Counted from the first letter of the stretch, positions 7,160 to 16,215 are shown. The stretch is 64,000 nt of DNA from Paenibacillus terrae (GCF_000943545.1 NZ_JTHP01000017.1:1-64000), one strand, 5' to 3'. Notes: generated by a model not told the origin, from the sequence alone. A program made the numbers and translations.

Positions 7160-8518
7160 ATGTCTTCTAATCCTCAAAGTATTTTCAGCCCGCGTTATTT
7201 TGCACTGTCCATAGGAATTATCCTGTCGGTGATGGCAGTTGGATTCGAGGGCTTATCGGTAACTACAATTGCCCCTTCCATTGCTGGCGACTTGAACGGC
7301 CTTGACCTATTTGGCTGGATATTCAGCACATATCTGCTTGCGCAGATTATCGGGACCCTGGTCGTCGGTCGAATCATTGATAGAAGAGGACCTGCAGCAC
7401 CGTTCACTTTCGCACTTCTTTTGTTTATCGTCGGGCTGATCGCTGCCGCAACAGCAGGCGATATGTATACCATGATAGCGTCACGGGCCATGCAGGGTTT
7501 AGGTGCCGGCGCTATGATGACTTGCGTGTACACTGCAATATCCTTAAGTTATCCCGATGAATTACGTGCCAAAATACTCGGAGCATTCGGTACTGCCTAC
7601 GTTCTTCCGTCCATGCTTGGTCCATACGTTGCCGGTCTTATCGCAGACCAGTGGTCCTGGCGGTTTGTTTTCTGGGGAATATTACCGATCCTGATTGTTT
7701 CAGCATTGCTAAGTTTACCTGCTTTTAGGAAATTAAAGACAGAGAGAACACAAGGGGACAACGGAGCTACAGCTACATGGTTGGCGTTACTATTAACGAT
7801 AGGTACAGGGATTTTCTTAGTTGGTCTTAGCATGCTGCCGATAATTACAGGGTTTGTTTTAGTCATTATTGGCTTAGTGCTAATGGTATATCCGCTGCGC
7901 AAACTGCTACCCAAGGGAACTCTTGCTTTCCGAAAAGGCATGCCAGCTATTCTAGCAACACGTGGGCTGTTCTTCGCTGCCTATACCAGCACACAGAATT
8001 TCTTGGTATTGGCTTTAATAGATGTGAAAGGTATTACTCCTTCTCAGGCCGGATTAATTGTAGCGAGTGCTGCGCTGAGTTGGTGCGTCATTGCTTATCT
8101 GCAAGGACGTTGGGATTCGGCAGACCAAGGTCGTGGACGTCATACAAGAATTATTCTGGGTGTGCTATTGCTTGCATTTGGGATTGCCTTCGTATTTTGG
8201 GTACCAGTTGTAACTGTTGCCGTTGCGGTTATTGGACAAATCATAGCTGGAATTGGAATCGGATTGGCGCATCCTATTAGCGGCGTTGTGGCATTTTCCC
8301 AAACAGGGGAAGAAGGTGTTGGAAAAACTTCGGCAAATTTGCAATTTGCGGATTCTTTTACACCGGGCGTGGTTATCGGAATAGGCGGTTCCATCCTTGT
8401 TGTTTGTCAATCTGCAGGGATGTCACTGCAATCAGGATTAATTGTAACGATGGGTTTTCATCTTTTGTTAATCGTAATGAGTTTATTCGCTAGCACTCGG
8501 ATTACACCAGCAAACTGA
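7160..8518 (+). CDS. MFS multidrug efflux transporter (DHA type)
   Basis: 452 residues with 12 or more hydrophobic helices. Motif A-like GRIIDRRGPAAPF sits after TM2, and MQGLGAGAMMTCVYTAI marks TM4/5, where motif C-like glycines follow (LPSMLGPYVAGLIADQWSWRFVFW). It is a cytoplasmic-membrane proton antiporter, most likely for toxic organic compounds. The SD TTGGAGG precedes ATG. The neighbouring SufR-like regulator read in the opposite direction suggests induction by redox or Fe-S damage. Confidence 0.88.
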   Translation: MSSNPQSIFSPRYFALSIGIILSVMAVGFEGLSVTTIAPSIAGDLNGLDLFGWIFSTYLLAQIIGTLVVGRIIDRRGPAAPFTFALLLFIVGLIAAATAGDMYTMIASRAMQGLGAGAMMTCVYTAISLSYPDELRAKILGAFGTAYVLPSMLGPYVAGLIADQWSWRFVFWGILPILIVSALLSLPAFRKLKTERTQGDNGATATWLALLLTIGTGIFLVGLSMLPIITGFVLVIIGLVLMVYPLRKLLPKGTLAFRKGMPAILATRGLFFAAYTSTQNFLVLALIDVKGITPSQAGLIVASAALSWCVIAYLQGRWDSADQGRGRHTRIILGVLLLAFGIAFVFWVPVVTVAVAVIGQIIAGIGIGLAHPISGVVAFSQTGEEGVGKTSANLQFADSFTPGVVIGIGGSILVVCQSAGMSLQSGLIVTMGFHLLLIVMSLFASTRITPAN

Positions 8519-8544
8519 ACTAATAAACAGATGAGGAATTCACA

Positions 8545-8616
8545 ATGTTTACCACTTTAAAAGCGAGTATTGACGGAACCGTTCCTTGTCCTTTAAGACA
8601 TGGAACGGCTACGTAA
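8545..8616 (+). CDS. Possible 23-residue peptide overlapping a hairpin
   Basis: ATG at 8545 with a weak SD (GAGGAA) opens a 23-codon frame ending at TAA 8614-8616. The peptide contains SIDGTVPCPLRHGTAT. The frame overlaps a strong inverted repeat CCGTTCC/GGAACGG (8579-8608, inner TGTC/GACA) with no T-run after it. It could be a leader peptide, a gene remnant or chance. It lies at the point where AT-rich sequence begins. Confidence 0.25.
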   Translation: MFTTLKASIDGTVPCPLRHGTAT

Positions 8617-8683
8617 TTAGAACAAAAGGAATCAGTCTCCTGTCTATCTAAGCTGATCATGAGAAGGAGGGTATATCAATAAT

Positions 8684-9037
8684 ATGTTGACTACAGATAC
8701 TGAGAAACTTTTTACAGCTTATCGTATAATCGGGACTAAATGGATTATTCATATACTATTTGCCCTTTCTCAAGGTCCAAAGCAATTTAGCGAAATTTCC
8801 GAAAATGTTCCTTCCATTTCGGAATGCATCCTCTCTAAGCGTTTAAAAGAGCTTCAAAACGATAATTTGGTTAAAAGAACTGTAAGTTTGACACGCCCCA
8901 TACAAACCATTTATGAATTAACACCAAAAGGATCTGCTCTTGCTACATTCATACCCTGTTTAATAGACTGGGTTAACAATGCAGCTAAAAAAAATGACGT
9001 TCCAAGGAGGAATTACTACGATGATACAGGTCAGTGA
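8684..9037 (+). CDS. HxlR-family transcriptional regulator
   Basis: 117 residues forming one winged helix of the HxlR type. IIGTKWIIHILFALSQGPKQ matches the family's GxKWxxxIL start, followed by ECILSKRLKELQNDNLVKR (recognition helix) and YELTPKGSAL (end of wing). The N-terminal cysteine common in redox-sensing HxlR proteins is missing. It starts after SD AAGGAGG and overlaps the next gene by 17 bases, so it is translationally coupled to the HesB-type Fe-S protein. Codon use is visibly AT-rich compared with guaA or acnA. Confidence 0.8.
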   Translation: MLTTDTEKLFTAYRIIGTKWIIHILFALSQGPKQFSEISENVPSISECILSKRLKELQNDNLVKRTVSLTRPIQTIYELTPKGSALATFIPCLIDWVNNAAKKNDVPRRNYYDDTGQ

Positions 9038-9377
9038 AGCAGCATTCGAAAAAATCGTCGAAATCTTATCAAGTGCTAATGCCCGAAATTCTTTCCTTAG
9101 AGTAGGCGTTGATGAGGGGGGATGCAGTGGTTTATCCTATTCTCTTATCGTGGATGAGCAGAAAACAGAAGGTGATATCTTATTAAATAAAGGTGAATTT
9201 AGTATCTTGGTTCACACTAATAGTATTAAATATATTGAAGGTCTTCAAATTGACTATGAAGAAAGCGGTATGTTAGGCGGTTTCACCTTGAATAACCCTA
9301 ATGCAAGAGCTTCATGTGGATGTGGAGCTAGTTTCAGAATGGCAAATTATCGTGGCGAAGTTAAAAAATGTGATTGA
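9021..9377 (+). CDS. A-type iron-sulfur carrier (IscA/SufA/HesB family)
   Basis: 118 residues from the ATG at 9021, chosen because CCAAGGAGG sits 8 bases upstream. An upstream in-frame start lacks this. The three conserved cysteines of A-type carriers are present: Cys35 in DEGGCSGLSY, and Cys99 and Cys101 in ASCGCGASF. Such proteins carry Fe-S clusters or iron to apoproteins in the cytoplasm. It overlaps the HxlR gene and is followed directly by a cysteine-poor relative. AT-rich composition suggests transfer. Confidence 0.88.
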   Translation: MIQVSEAAFEKIVEILSSANARNSFLRVGVDEGGCSGLSYSLIVDEQKTEGDILLNKGEFSILVHTNSIKYIEGLQIDYEESGMLGGFTLNNPNARASCGCGASFRMANYRGEVKKCD

Positions 9378-9406
9378 AAAAAATTGGAAAGGGGAATAGA
9401 TTATTT

Positions 9407-9691
9407 ATGTCATTTGTAGTATCTGAAAAAGCTATCCATTCTTTTAAAAATGACTGGGATTTAGAAGAGGGTCAATATATAAGAATTTATGCGAAGTATG
9501 CAGGTGGAGGCTCAGAAGCATTCTCTATTGGTATAAATTCAAGCGCTACACCAATTGATCCAGCTTTAGTTAAATCTATTGGTGGATTTTATTTCTTTAT
9601 TGAAAAAACTGATGCTTGGATTTTGAAGGACGAATTTCTTAAAATTGATAGTAATGAAGAAGGTATATTTTTAAATAAAATCTCATGTTGA
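9407..9691 (+). CDS. HesB/YneR-like protein lacking cluster cysteines
   Basis: 94 residues from ATG 9407 (SD AAAGGGG 12 bases before; a TTG at 9374 overlapping the previous stop is less likely). The sequence (VVSEKAIHSFKNDWDLEEGQ, YIRIYAKYAGGGSEAFSIGI, GFYFFIEKTDAWIL) follows the B. subtilis YneR/YqkB branch of the HesB fold, but the only cysteine is the last residue. It therefore cannot hold a cluster the way IscA does. Being paired with a true A-type carrier suggests an accessory role. The function is unknown. Confidence 0.7.
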   Translation: MSFVVSEKAIHSFKNDWDLEEGQYIRIYAKYAGGGSEAFSIGINSSATPIDPALVKSIGGFYFFIEKTDAWILKDEFLKIDSNEEGIFLNKISC

Positions 9692-9805
9692 GACTATATA
9701 GGACGAACTTTTCTAGCTTTTCTATTTTCCAGACCCAATAAAACTACTTTCAGAAGAAGCTTTTCTTTTAAATCTTACATGTGAGTAACTTAGGGAGAGA
9801 ATTTC

Positions 9806-10483
9806 ATGAACATTTTTGAGAATTAAATACCTTTGGAAAAGTTAAAATTAAATGAGCCATTAAAAAACTACACTTATGTAAGGATAGGTGGTAAAGCAGA
9901 CATGCTTATCCATCCAACAGTGAAAGAAGAAATTATAAAAATCTTGGAAATTGCCAAAATACATCAAATACCTCTGACTGTCATTGGAAAAGGATCAAAT
10001 ATAATTATTAAAGATAGTGGAATAAGAGGAGTTACTCTTTCTCTGAGCCATTTCCATCAAATTAAAGTCAGCGAGCACAAGATTATTGCGCAAAGCGGTG
10101 CAAATATTATAGATGTCTCAAGGATCGCTTTGGATAACACCTTAACTGGTCTAGAGTTTGCATGTGGAATACCAGGTAGTACAGGAGGCGCCTTATATAT
10201 GAATGCGGGTGCTTATGGCGGTCAGATTGCCGATGTTGTCCAAAGTGCGAGTGTTATTACTAAAGATGGAGAAATTATGAATATAACCCGAGAAGAAATG
10301 AAACTTGGTTATAGAAATAGTATCTTCAAAACGGATAAATATATAATACTTGAGGTCGAGTTTAAACTCGAAAAAGGGAACAAGGATGTAATTTCCAGTA
10401 AGATGAAGGAATTAACTTTGAAAAGAGAAGCTAAACAACCTCTCCAGTATCCCTCTTGCGGAAGTGTATTTAATAAAAAATAG
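9806..10483 (+). pseudogene. murB: Second murB copy with early stop and missing C-terminus
   Basis: The frame from ATG 9806 (SD AGGGAGAG) reads MNIFEN then TAA at codon 7 (9824-9826). It continues in frame as a UDP-N-acetylenolpyruvoylglucosamine reductase: LNEPLKNYTYVRIGGKADM, the FAD-binding GKGSNIIIKDSGIRGV, and GIPGSTGGALYMNAGAYGG. It ends at YPSCGSVFNKK, about 80 residues before the end of a normal enzyme (about 300), so the last domain with the catalytic Glu is absent. A TTG at 9833 could restart translation, but the product would still lack catalysis. It is AT-rich, so probably acquired and decaying. The essential murB should exist elsewhere. Confidence 0.8.
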
Positions 10484-10948
10484 AGTACACGATAAATTTA
10501 ATATTTATTTGGAGGCGGAAATAATTATTTTGGGAGAATAATTTCTGTTTATTAGGCATTTTAAATTAGTAGTTCACTTTATTATGCTTAAAAAGCATCA
10601 AATATTGAAGAGTAGACAAAGGTAACTGACTAAGTACACTGCATAGCTGATTATATGAATATCTAATAAAACTCCTGAATATATTTTTTGATATGAAGTG
10701 GTGTCACATCCTCAGTTTCAGACACCCTTCCCGACCTAGAATTCTTGAGTAAGCCTGAAATCCTCGATTATCTCATTGATTTTGATCATAAAAAATACTC
10801 CCTTCTATTTGCAAAATAACGCAGATAAAAGAGAGTAATTTTTTGCACTCTATTGTTGCAGGTGTAGGAGCATCATTAATGCCATTAATGCCACAAACCC
10901 TTGTGTATCAAGGGTTTACGGCTAACTAACAGTATGAATATTCCCGTC
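10484..10948. other. Gene-poor junction behind guaA
   Basis: An AT-rich stretch without an intact gene. It holds peptides resembling a tyrosine integrase on the minus strand (10663-10789), a short direct repeat GGCATTAAT/GGCATTAAT near 10880, a hairpin AAACCCTTG-tgtat-CAAGGGTTT (10898-10920) without a T-run, and a repeat GGGAATA-ggac-GGGAATA at the guaA end. The last features are possible attachment-site relics. Confidence 0.5.
10663..10789 (-). pseudogene. Probable tyrosine-integrase remnant (N-terminal core-binding domain)
   Basis: Minus strand: SD GAAGGGAG and ATG at 10787-10789 start MIKINEIIEDFRLTQEF, then TAG. After a short gap another frame reads EDVTPLHIKKYIQEFY, then stop. The second peptide has the form of the SAM-like arm or core-binding domain of phage integrases (a V/ITPxHIxxYIQ helix). 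The catalytic domain is gone. Its position directly behind guaA, a known integration target of genomic islands, supports the reading. The assignment rests on pattern recognition only. Confidence 0.5.
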
Positions 10949-12487
10949 CTATTCCCACTCAATCGTAGCTGGTGGTTTGGAGGTGATATCGTAGACAATT
11001 CGGTTGACGTTATCCACTTCGTTAACGATACGTACTGAAATTTTCTCCAGCACATCCCAAGGGATACGCGCCCAATCGGCAGTCATACCGTCGATAGAGG
11101 TTACTGCACGAATACCCACAGTGTAAGAATACGTACGGGCATCGCCCATAACGCCAACACTCTTCATATTCGGCAAAGCGGTGAAGTATTGCCAGATTTC
11201 CCGGTCCAGACCGGCTTTGGCAATCTCCTCGCGCAAAATATAATCTGATTCACGAACAATCGTAAGCTTGTCCTCTGTGACTTCACCCAGCACGCGAATG
11301 GCAAGACCCGGACCCGGGAATGGCTGACGCCATACAATCTCAGGTGGCAGTCCGCATTCTTCCCCAACTTTACGCACTTCATCTTTGAACAGTGCATTCA
11401 GCGGCTCGATCAACTTGAACTTCATGTCTTCCGGCAAGCCACCTACGTTATGGTGCGATTTGATCGTCTGTGCCGTGGCTGTTCCACTCTCTACAATATC
11501 CGTATACAACGTACCTTGTGCCAAGAAAGTAAAATCGTCGAATTGAGCAGATTCTTCCTCGAACACATAGATGAACTCGTTACCGATGATTTTACGTTTT
11601 TGTTCTGGATCATCGACTCCTGCCAGCTTGGACAGGAAACGCTCACGCGCGTCAATTTTGACAACCTTCATATCAAATTTGCCAACGAATGTTTCCATTA
11701 CGCTTTCGGCTTCACCCTTGCGCAGCAGTCCATGGTCGATGAACATACATGTCAGTTGATCGCCAATCGCTTTATGAATGAGCATCGCTACAACGGAAGA
11801 ATCCACACCGCCACTTAAAGCGCACAATACTTTTTTGTCGCCTACCTGCTGGCGGATTTCACGGATCTGGTCCTCGATGAACGACTCCATCGTCCATTTA
11901 CCATCACAACCGCACACTTCATACAGGAAGTTGCTAATCATCTCATTACCATGAATGGAATGACGCACCTCTGGATGGAATTGTACCGCGTACAGATTCC
12001 GCTCCGGATGACTCATCGCTGCAATCGGCGCGCTTTCCGTTCCTGCATCCAGTTTAAAGCCGGATGGCAGATCCGTAACATGGTCTCCGTGGCTCATCCA
12101 TACGGTCTGACGGGATTCCAGACCTTTGGCCAATCTCGTATCCTCATTGAATTGCACGTCTGCTTTGCCGTACTCACGCTTGCCTGCACGTTCTACCTTA
12201 CCGTCCAGTTGGTGAGCCATCAGCTGCATACCATAGCAAATACCGAAAATAGGAATTCCCAGATCGTAGATTGCCCGGTCGACTTGAGGGGCATTTTCTG
12301 CATATACGCTGGAAGGCCCACCTGAGAAAACAATCCCTTTCGGTGCCAGTTCTCTCAGCTTCTCCGCAGGCGTATTGTATGGAAGGAGCTCGCTGTACAC
12401 GCCGAGGTCCCGTATTCTTCTTGCGATTAACTGGTTGTATTGTCCTCCAAAGTCGAGAACTACAACTATTTCATTAGGCTTATTCAT
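10949..12487 (-). CDS. guaA: GMP synthase (glutamine-hydrolysing)
   Basis: 512 residues from the ATG at 12487, chosen for its SD GGGAGGC. An upstream in-frame ATG would add 13 residues without support. The N-terminal class I glutamine amidotransferase has the nucleophile loop GICYGMQLM and the FHPEVRHS histidine. An ATP pyrophosphatase domain follows with [13 protein letters not shown], and then the C-terminal dimerisation domain ([17 protein letters not shown] to PPATIEWE). It converts XMP to GMP in purine synthesis. Its 3' end is a recognised integration hotspot for genomic islands, and integrase-like debris lies right behind it. Confidence 0.97.
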   Translation of the reverse strand: MNKPNEIVVVLDFGGQYNQLIARRIRDLGVYSELLPYNTPAEKLRELAPKGIVFSGGPSSVYAENAPQVDRAIYDLGIPIFGICYGMQLMAHQLDGKVERAGKREYGKADVQFNEDTRLAKGLESRQTVWMSHGDHVTDLPSGFKLDAGTESAPIAAMSHPERNLYAVQFHPEVRHSIHGNEMISNFLYEVCGCDGKWTMESFIEDQIREIRQQVGDKKVLCALSGGVDSSVVAMLIHKAIGDQLTCMFIDHGLLRKGEAESVMETFVGKFDMKVVKIDARERFLSKLAGVDDPEQKRKIIGNEFIYVFEEESAQFDDFTFLAQGTLYTDIVESGTATAQTIKSHHNVGGLPEDMKFKLIEPLNALFKDEVRKVGEECGLPPEIVWRQPFPGPGLAIRVLGEVTEDKLTIVRESDYILREEIAKAGLDREIWQYFTALPNMKSVGVMGDARTYSYTVGIRAVTSIDGMTADWARIPWDVLEKISVRIVNEVDNVNRIVYDITSKPPATIEWE

Positions 12488-12515
12488 TACCGTGCCTCCC
12501 TCAATTGTTCGTTTC

Positions 12516-12588
12516 ATTATACGCAACGATAAAACAAGACGTCAAGAAATCAACCGGAGTTGAGCGGACATGAAAAGATTGTTAAAAT
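12516..12588. promoter_or_regulatory. Divergent promoters of guaA and dedA
   Basis: Minus strand (guaA): -35 TTGACG (12540-12545), 18 bases, -10 TATAAT (12516-12521). Plus strand (dedA): -35 TTGAGC (12560-12565), 17 bases, -10 TAAAAT (12583-12588). The leader of guaA is only about 25 bases, leaving no room for a purine riboswitch. Confidence 0.6.
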
Positions 12589-12631
12589 GAATTAATTCTA
12601 AATTATGAATCTGTTCGTAGGAGTGTAAACG

Positions 12632-13288
12632 ATGGATGTGCTGAAATGGATCGCGCAATTGTTCGAAGAATACGGATACAGCGTCCTTTTTTTCGGCTTG
12701 CTGCTGGAATTTATTGCTTTACCTTTTCCCGGGGAAACCACAATGGCTTATGCGGGATATCTCTCCTATTCGGGTACGCTGGATTTTGGAAAGCTGGTGC
12801 TGCTGGCCTTTTTAGGCACAACCATCGGAATGACCATTACCTACTTTATCGGAAAATGGGCCGGACTCCCCTTTATCCAGAAATACGGTAAATGGGTTTT
12901 ATTATCGCCGGACAAGCTTCAAAAAACGCAAAAATGGTTTCAACGTTACGGGTACTGGCTTATTTTTCTCGGATATTTCATTCCTGGTGTCCGGCATTTT
13001 ACGGGTTATTTTGCGGGAATTATCGCTCTTCCCCTGCGTAAATTTGCCTTGTATGCGTACAGCGGCGCTCTGTTCTGGGTCATCCTGTTTCTTGGCATCG
13101 GTAAGGTGTTCGGTCCGCAATGGGATGCCATGTTCCATTTGGTAGAGCTGTATGCGCTGCGAATCGTCGTCATCATCGGCATTATCCTTCTGCTATATAT
13201 CGTTTATCGCTGGAGATCCTTCCTGTTTAGTTCTTTCCGCAAGTCCGACAAATCGGTGAAAACCAGTGGCAAAAACGATCCGGAATAA
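12632..13288 (+). CDS. DedA-family membrane protein
   Basis: 218 residues with the SNARE-associated (VTT/DedA) domain. The first amphipathic part is YGYSVLFFGLLLEFIALPFPGE, where the acidic residue and FPGE are characteristic. Then come ATTIGMTITYFIGKWAGLPF-like and RHFTGYFAGIIALPLRKF segments. DedA proteins act in the cytoplasmic membrane as proton-dependent lipid carriers or flippases and affect envelope stability and drug resistance. Its stop codon directly abuts the stop codon of the opposing MFS gene with no spacer. Confidence 0.88.
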   Translation: MDVLKWIAQLFEEYGYSVLFFGLLLEFIALPFPGETTMAYAGYLSYSGTLDFGKLVLLAFLGTTIGMTITYFIGKWAGLPFIQKYGKWVLLSPDKLQKTQKWFQRYGYWLIFLGYFIPGVRHFTGYFAGIIALPLRKFALYAYSGALFWVILFLGIGKVFGPQWDAMFHLVELYALRIVVIIGIILLLYIVYRWRSFLFSSFRKSDKSVKTSGKNDPE

Positions 13289-14521
13289 TTAGACATTCGC
13301 CGCCTTACGGCTGCGAGCCCTTGTATAGTAAATCGTTATCACGATAGATATCATGACAAATCCTGCTCCGCCAATCAAACCTAACATACGCGGCTCTATG
13401 ATTTCCACTGCAACCCCGGCTCCAAACATGGATAAGCCTATAATCCCTTGACTCCACGCTGTCAGCATGCCCAGCAATGGCCCCTGTAAATGCAGCGGGG
13501 TCTCCCGCATTAATAGTGTATCCAAACAGATTGCCCCCACCCCGCCAGCCAACGAAATGAAAAAGTAAATGGCGACCGCCGCCCATGCATGATCAATTCC
13601 ACTTAACCCCATGAGCAAAATTCCCTCCAATAGCAGACATACCAGTCCTCCACTCAATAAAGAACGGCTGAATAGACGCCCCAGTGCATAGCTGGCAACC
13701 AGACCCGCACCCAAAGCGGCGTAAAACAGTCTAATCCCGGCATCCCCCAGCTTAAACTCCTGCACGGCATATACACTGATCAGCACATTATCAATTCCAT
13801 TGATGAACGGAACCAGTAGCTCGAATGCAATTACGACTTGGAGCGGAAGCGAAATGCGGATGCATTGCAGTATTTGTGACCTACCGAGGATTCGATCATC
13901 GAAAGACGTCTGACTTCCACGTGATTCAGTATGAGCATCCTCCCTATTTACTTCCTCCTTGGTGACGGGCGGGAATGCAATATTGCAGACGATCAGACCT
14001 GCAACGAAAAAGCTGGCGGAATTGAGCATAAATGCGACCTGTGGTCCAAAAAGCGCGGATACGATGCCTCCAGCAGCGGCGCCAATCACCAATACCAGTC
14101 CGCTCATCACCTGCTCCAGACTGTTCACCCGCAACAAATCCGACGGTCGGACCAGCAGCGGGATGGACGACTTACGGGCTGGAGCGTACAGCGCTTCCCC
14201 ACAGGCTAACAGGGTACTGACTCCATAAACAATCCACATATCCTCATTGCTGTGAACACTTAAAAAGGCAAGGGCTGCTCCACCTCTGAGCAGATCCGTG
14301 GTCATCATAAGTGTGCGTCTGGATATGCGGGTGATAAGCACACCTGACACGGGTGACAGAATTAAAAAAGGAATCACCCTTAATCCCAGCATAATCCCCA
14401 CGCTGAGTCCCGAGCCAGTAAGCTGATAAATCAGGGCCAACAAAGCGATTTGGCAGAAGCGGTCTCCAATTCCGTTAATGATGCCAGCTACGAATAACTT
14501 TCTGTATTGCTTGTATACCAT
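13289..14521 (-). CDS. MFS transporter
   Basis: 410 residues from ATG 14521, preferred over a GTG ten codons upstream because GGAGCTG lies at SD distance. It has about 12 hydrophobic helices. The motif SPVSGVLITRISRRTLMMTTD is a motif A variant of the drug and enterobactin-exporter type MFS families (MFS_3 like). An insert with charged residues (about 195-215) is the central cytoplasmic loop. The substrate is not deducible. It is divergent from the germinant-receptor operon and convergent with dedA. Confidence 0.82.
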   Translation of the reverse strand: MVYKQYRKLFVAGIINGIGDRFCQIALLALIYQLTGSGLSVGIMLGLRVIPFLILSPVSGVLITRISRRTLMMTTDLLRGGAALAFLSVHSNEDMWIVYGVSTLLACGEALYAPARKSSIPLLVRPSDLLRVNSLEQVMSGLVLVIGAAAGGIVSALFGPQVAFMLNSASFFVAGLIVCNIAFPPVTKEEVNREDAHTESRGSQTSFDDRILGRSQILQCIRISLPLQVVIAFELLVPFINGIDNVLISVYAVQEFKLGDAGIRLFYAALGAGLVASYALGRLFSRSLLSGGLVCLLLEGILLMGLSGIDHAWAAVAIYFFISLAGGVGAICLDTLLMRETPLHLQGPLLGMLTAWSQGIIGLSMFGAGVAVEIIEPRMLGLIGGAGFVMISIVITIYYTRARSRKAANV

Positions 14522-14614
14522 GTACTTCAGCTCCAAATCCAAATGATCCACTAATTATATATAAATCTAATTAGCTATACGACTAATTTAAAGGGGTGAT
14601 TATACAAACGTCAA

Positions 14615-14643
14615 GCATAAATTTATATATTCAGAGCACACTA
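14615..14643 (+). promoter_or_regulatory. Candidate SigG promoter of the germinant-receptor operon
   Basis: GCATA (14615-14619), 17 bases, CACACTA (14637-14643). This fits the SigG pattern GHATR-17/18-CATNHTA except for one base in the -10. Forespore-specific SigG transcription is the known rule for gerA-type operons. The site lies 35 bases before the first ATG. Confidence 0.5.
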
Positions 14644-14677
14644 AACCAACTAACTCCAATATCGGAGGATTTTACGT

Positions 14678-16198
14678 ATGCAAAATGAGAATAAAAGCTG
14701 TCCACTCACTCACGTATCCTCTTGCCTGCGGGATAATGTGAATCATATACAAAGCTCGATTGGAAACAGCGGGGATTTGATTGTCAAAGAGCTACTGTGG
14801 ATGCAGAAATGGCCAGCAGCCGTGTTTTATATTGATGGTCTGATTAACACTCAATTGCTGCATGATTCTGTACTGCGCTCATTTATGCGGATGGAAATTC
14901 ATCATGTTCCGGAAGGTGCTGAACCGTTCGATTATTTAAAGGATCAGGTGTTGATCGCAGGGCATTCAGGCACTTTGGATGAAATGGATGCGTTATTCAA
15001 CCGGATGCTATCCGGCGGAATTATCATTTTGCTGGAGGGTTACGCGAAAAGCATTTGGATTGATGCCGTTGGTTGGGAGGATCGCAACGTCAGCGAGCCC
15101 CAATCCCAGACGGTTGTACGCGGACCGATGGAGGGTTTCACTGAGAATCTGCGTACCAATACAGCTCTGGTTCGCAAGCGAATCCGCGACCCGCGTCTTT
15201 GGATGGAAACAAGGCAGATCGGAAAAGTCACGCATACCAACGTGGCCGTGATGTTTATCAAAGGAGTCGCGGACGAAGGCGTCATTCAGGAGTTGAGAGA
15301 ACGCCTGGACCGAATTGATATTGACGGGATTATGGAAGGTGGCTACATCGAGGAGGAAATTCAAGACGCCACCTTTACCCCCTTCCCTACGATATACAAC
15401 AGTGAACGCCCGGATGCGGTAGCAGCCAGTTTGCTGGAGGGAAAAGTGGCCATATTAGTGGACGGGACTCCGTTTGTACTTCTTATTCCTGCGTTGTTTA
15501 TCCAATTTTTCCAGTCGGCCGAGGATTATTATCAACGCGCGGATATCAGTACTTTGTTGAGAATGCTGCGATTTTTGGCTTTTTTCATCGCTCTGCTGGC
15601 ACCAGCCTTCTATATAGCGATATCTACCTTTCACCAAGAAATGCTTCCTACAAATCTGCTGATCAGTTTGGCAGCGCAACGGGAGGGTGTTCCGTTTCCG
15701 GCCTTTGTGGAAGCGATGCTGATGGAAATTACCTATGAAATTTTGCGTGAGGCCGGGGTGCGTATTCCAAAGACGGTCGGACAAGCGGTATCCATTGTAG
15801 GTACGCTGGTCATTGGGCAAGCTGCTGTGGATGCAGGCGTCGTGTCGGCCGCCATGGTTATTATCGTATCCATCACCGCGATCTCCAGCTATGTCATCCC
15901 TGAAAATGGGCTGTCCATTGCGGTACGGATTATCCGGTTCGCCCTCATGATGCTGGCCGCCGCCTTCGGATTTCTGGGTATATTAATGGGCTTGATGGCC
16001 CTGTTGCTTCATCTGACCAGTTTAAGATCTTTTGGAGTGTCTTACATGAGCCCGTTCGGCCCTTATGTGCAAAGTGATATGAAGGATACGATCTTTCGCT
16101 TGCCTTGGCCATGGATGACTACACGTCCGAATACGAATCAAGTTCAGAATACGATCCGGCAAATACACCAGAAAAAGCGGGTGGGTAAGAAAAAATAA
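14678..16198 (+). CDS. Spore germinant receptor, A subunit (GerA/GerKA family)
   Basis: 506 residues. A large hydrophilic N-terminal domain (to about 290) contains the family pattern DLIVKELLWMQKWPAAVFYIDGL near the start and LEGKVAILVDGTPFVLLIPALF before the membrane part. Four to five transmembrane helices follow, including the well-conserved PAFYIAISTFHQEMLPTNLL. The A subunit sits in the inner spore membrane and forms the ligand-gated channel with the B and C subunits. SD TCGGAGG precedes ATG. It is the first gene of a four-gene operon. Confidence 0.93.
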   Translation: MQNENKSCPLTHVSSCLRDNVNHIQSSIGNSGDLIVKELLWMQKWPAAVFYIDGLINTQLLHDSVLRSFMRMEIHHVPEGAEPFDYLKDQVLIAGHSGTLDEMDALFNRMLSGGIIILLEGYAKSIWIDAVGWEDRNVSEPQSQTVVRGPMEGFTENLRTNTALVRKRIRDPRLWMETRQIGKVTHTNVAVMFIKGVADEGVIQELRERLDRIDIDGIMEGGYIEEEIQDATFTPFPTIYNSERPDAVAASLLEGKVAILVDGTPFVLLIPALFIQFFQSAEDYYQRADISTLLRMLRFLAFFIALLAPAFYIAISTFHQEMLPTNLLISLAAQREGVPFPAFVEAMLMEITYEILREAGVRIPKTVGQAVSIVGTLVIGQAAVDAGVVSAAMVIIVSITAISSYVIPENGLSIAVRIIRFALMMLAAAFGFLGILMGLMALLLHLTSLRSFGVSYMSPFGPYVQSDMKDTIFRLPWPWMTTRPNTNQVQNTIRQIHQKKRVGKKK

Positions 16199-16215
16199 TT
16201 GGGAAGTGACCGTAC

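Noticed and set aside
8519..10948. A second copy of the guaA 3' end as island boundary
   Set aside because: I looked for the GAGTGGGAATA repeat on both strands here and did not see one, so island limits stay undefined.
12488..12540. Purine riboswitch before guaA
   Set aside because: Promoter to start codon leaves only about 25 bases.
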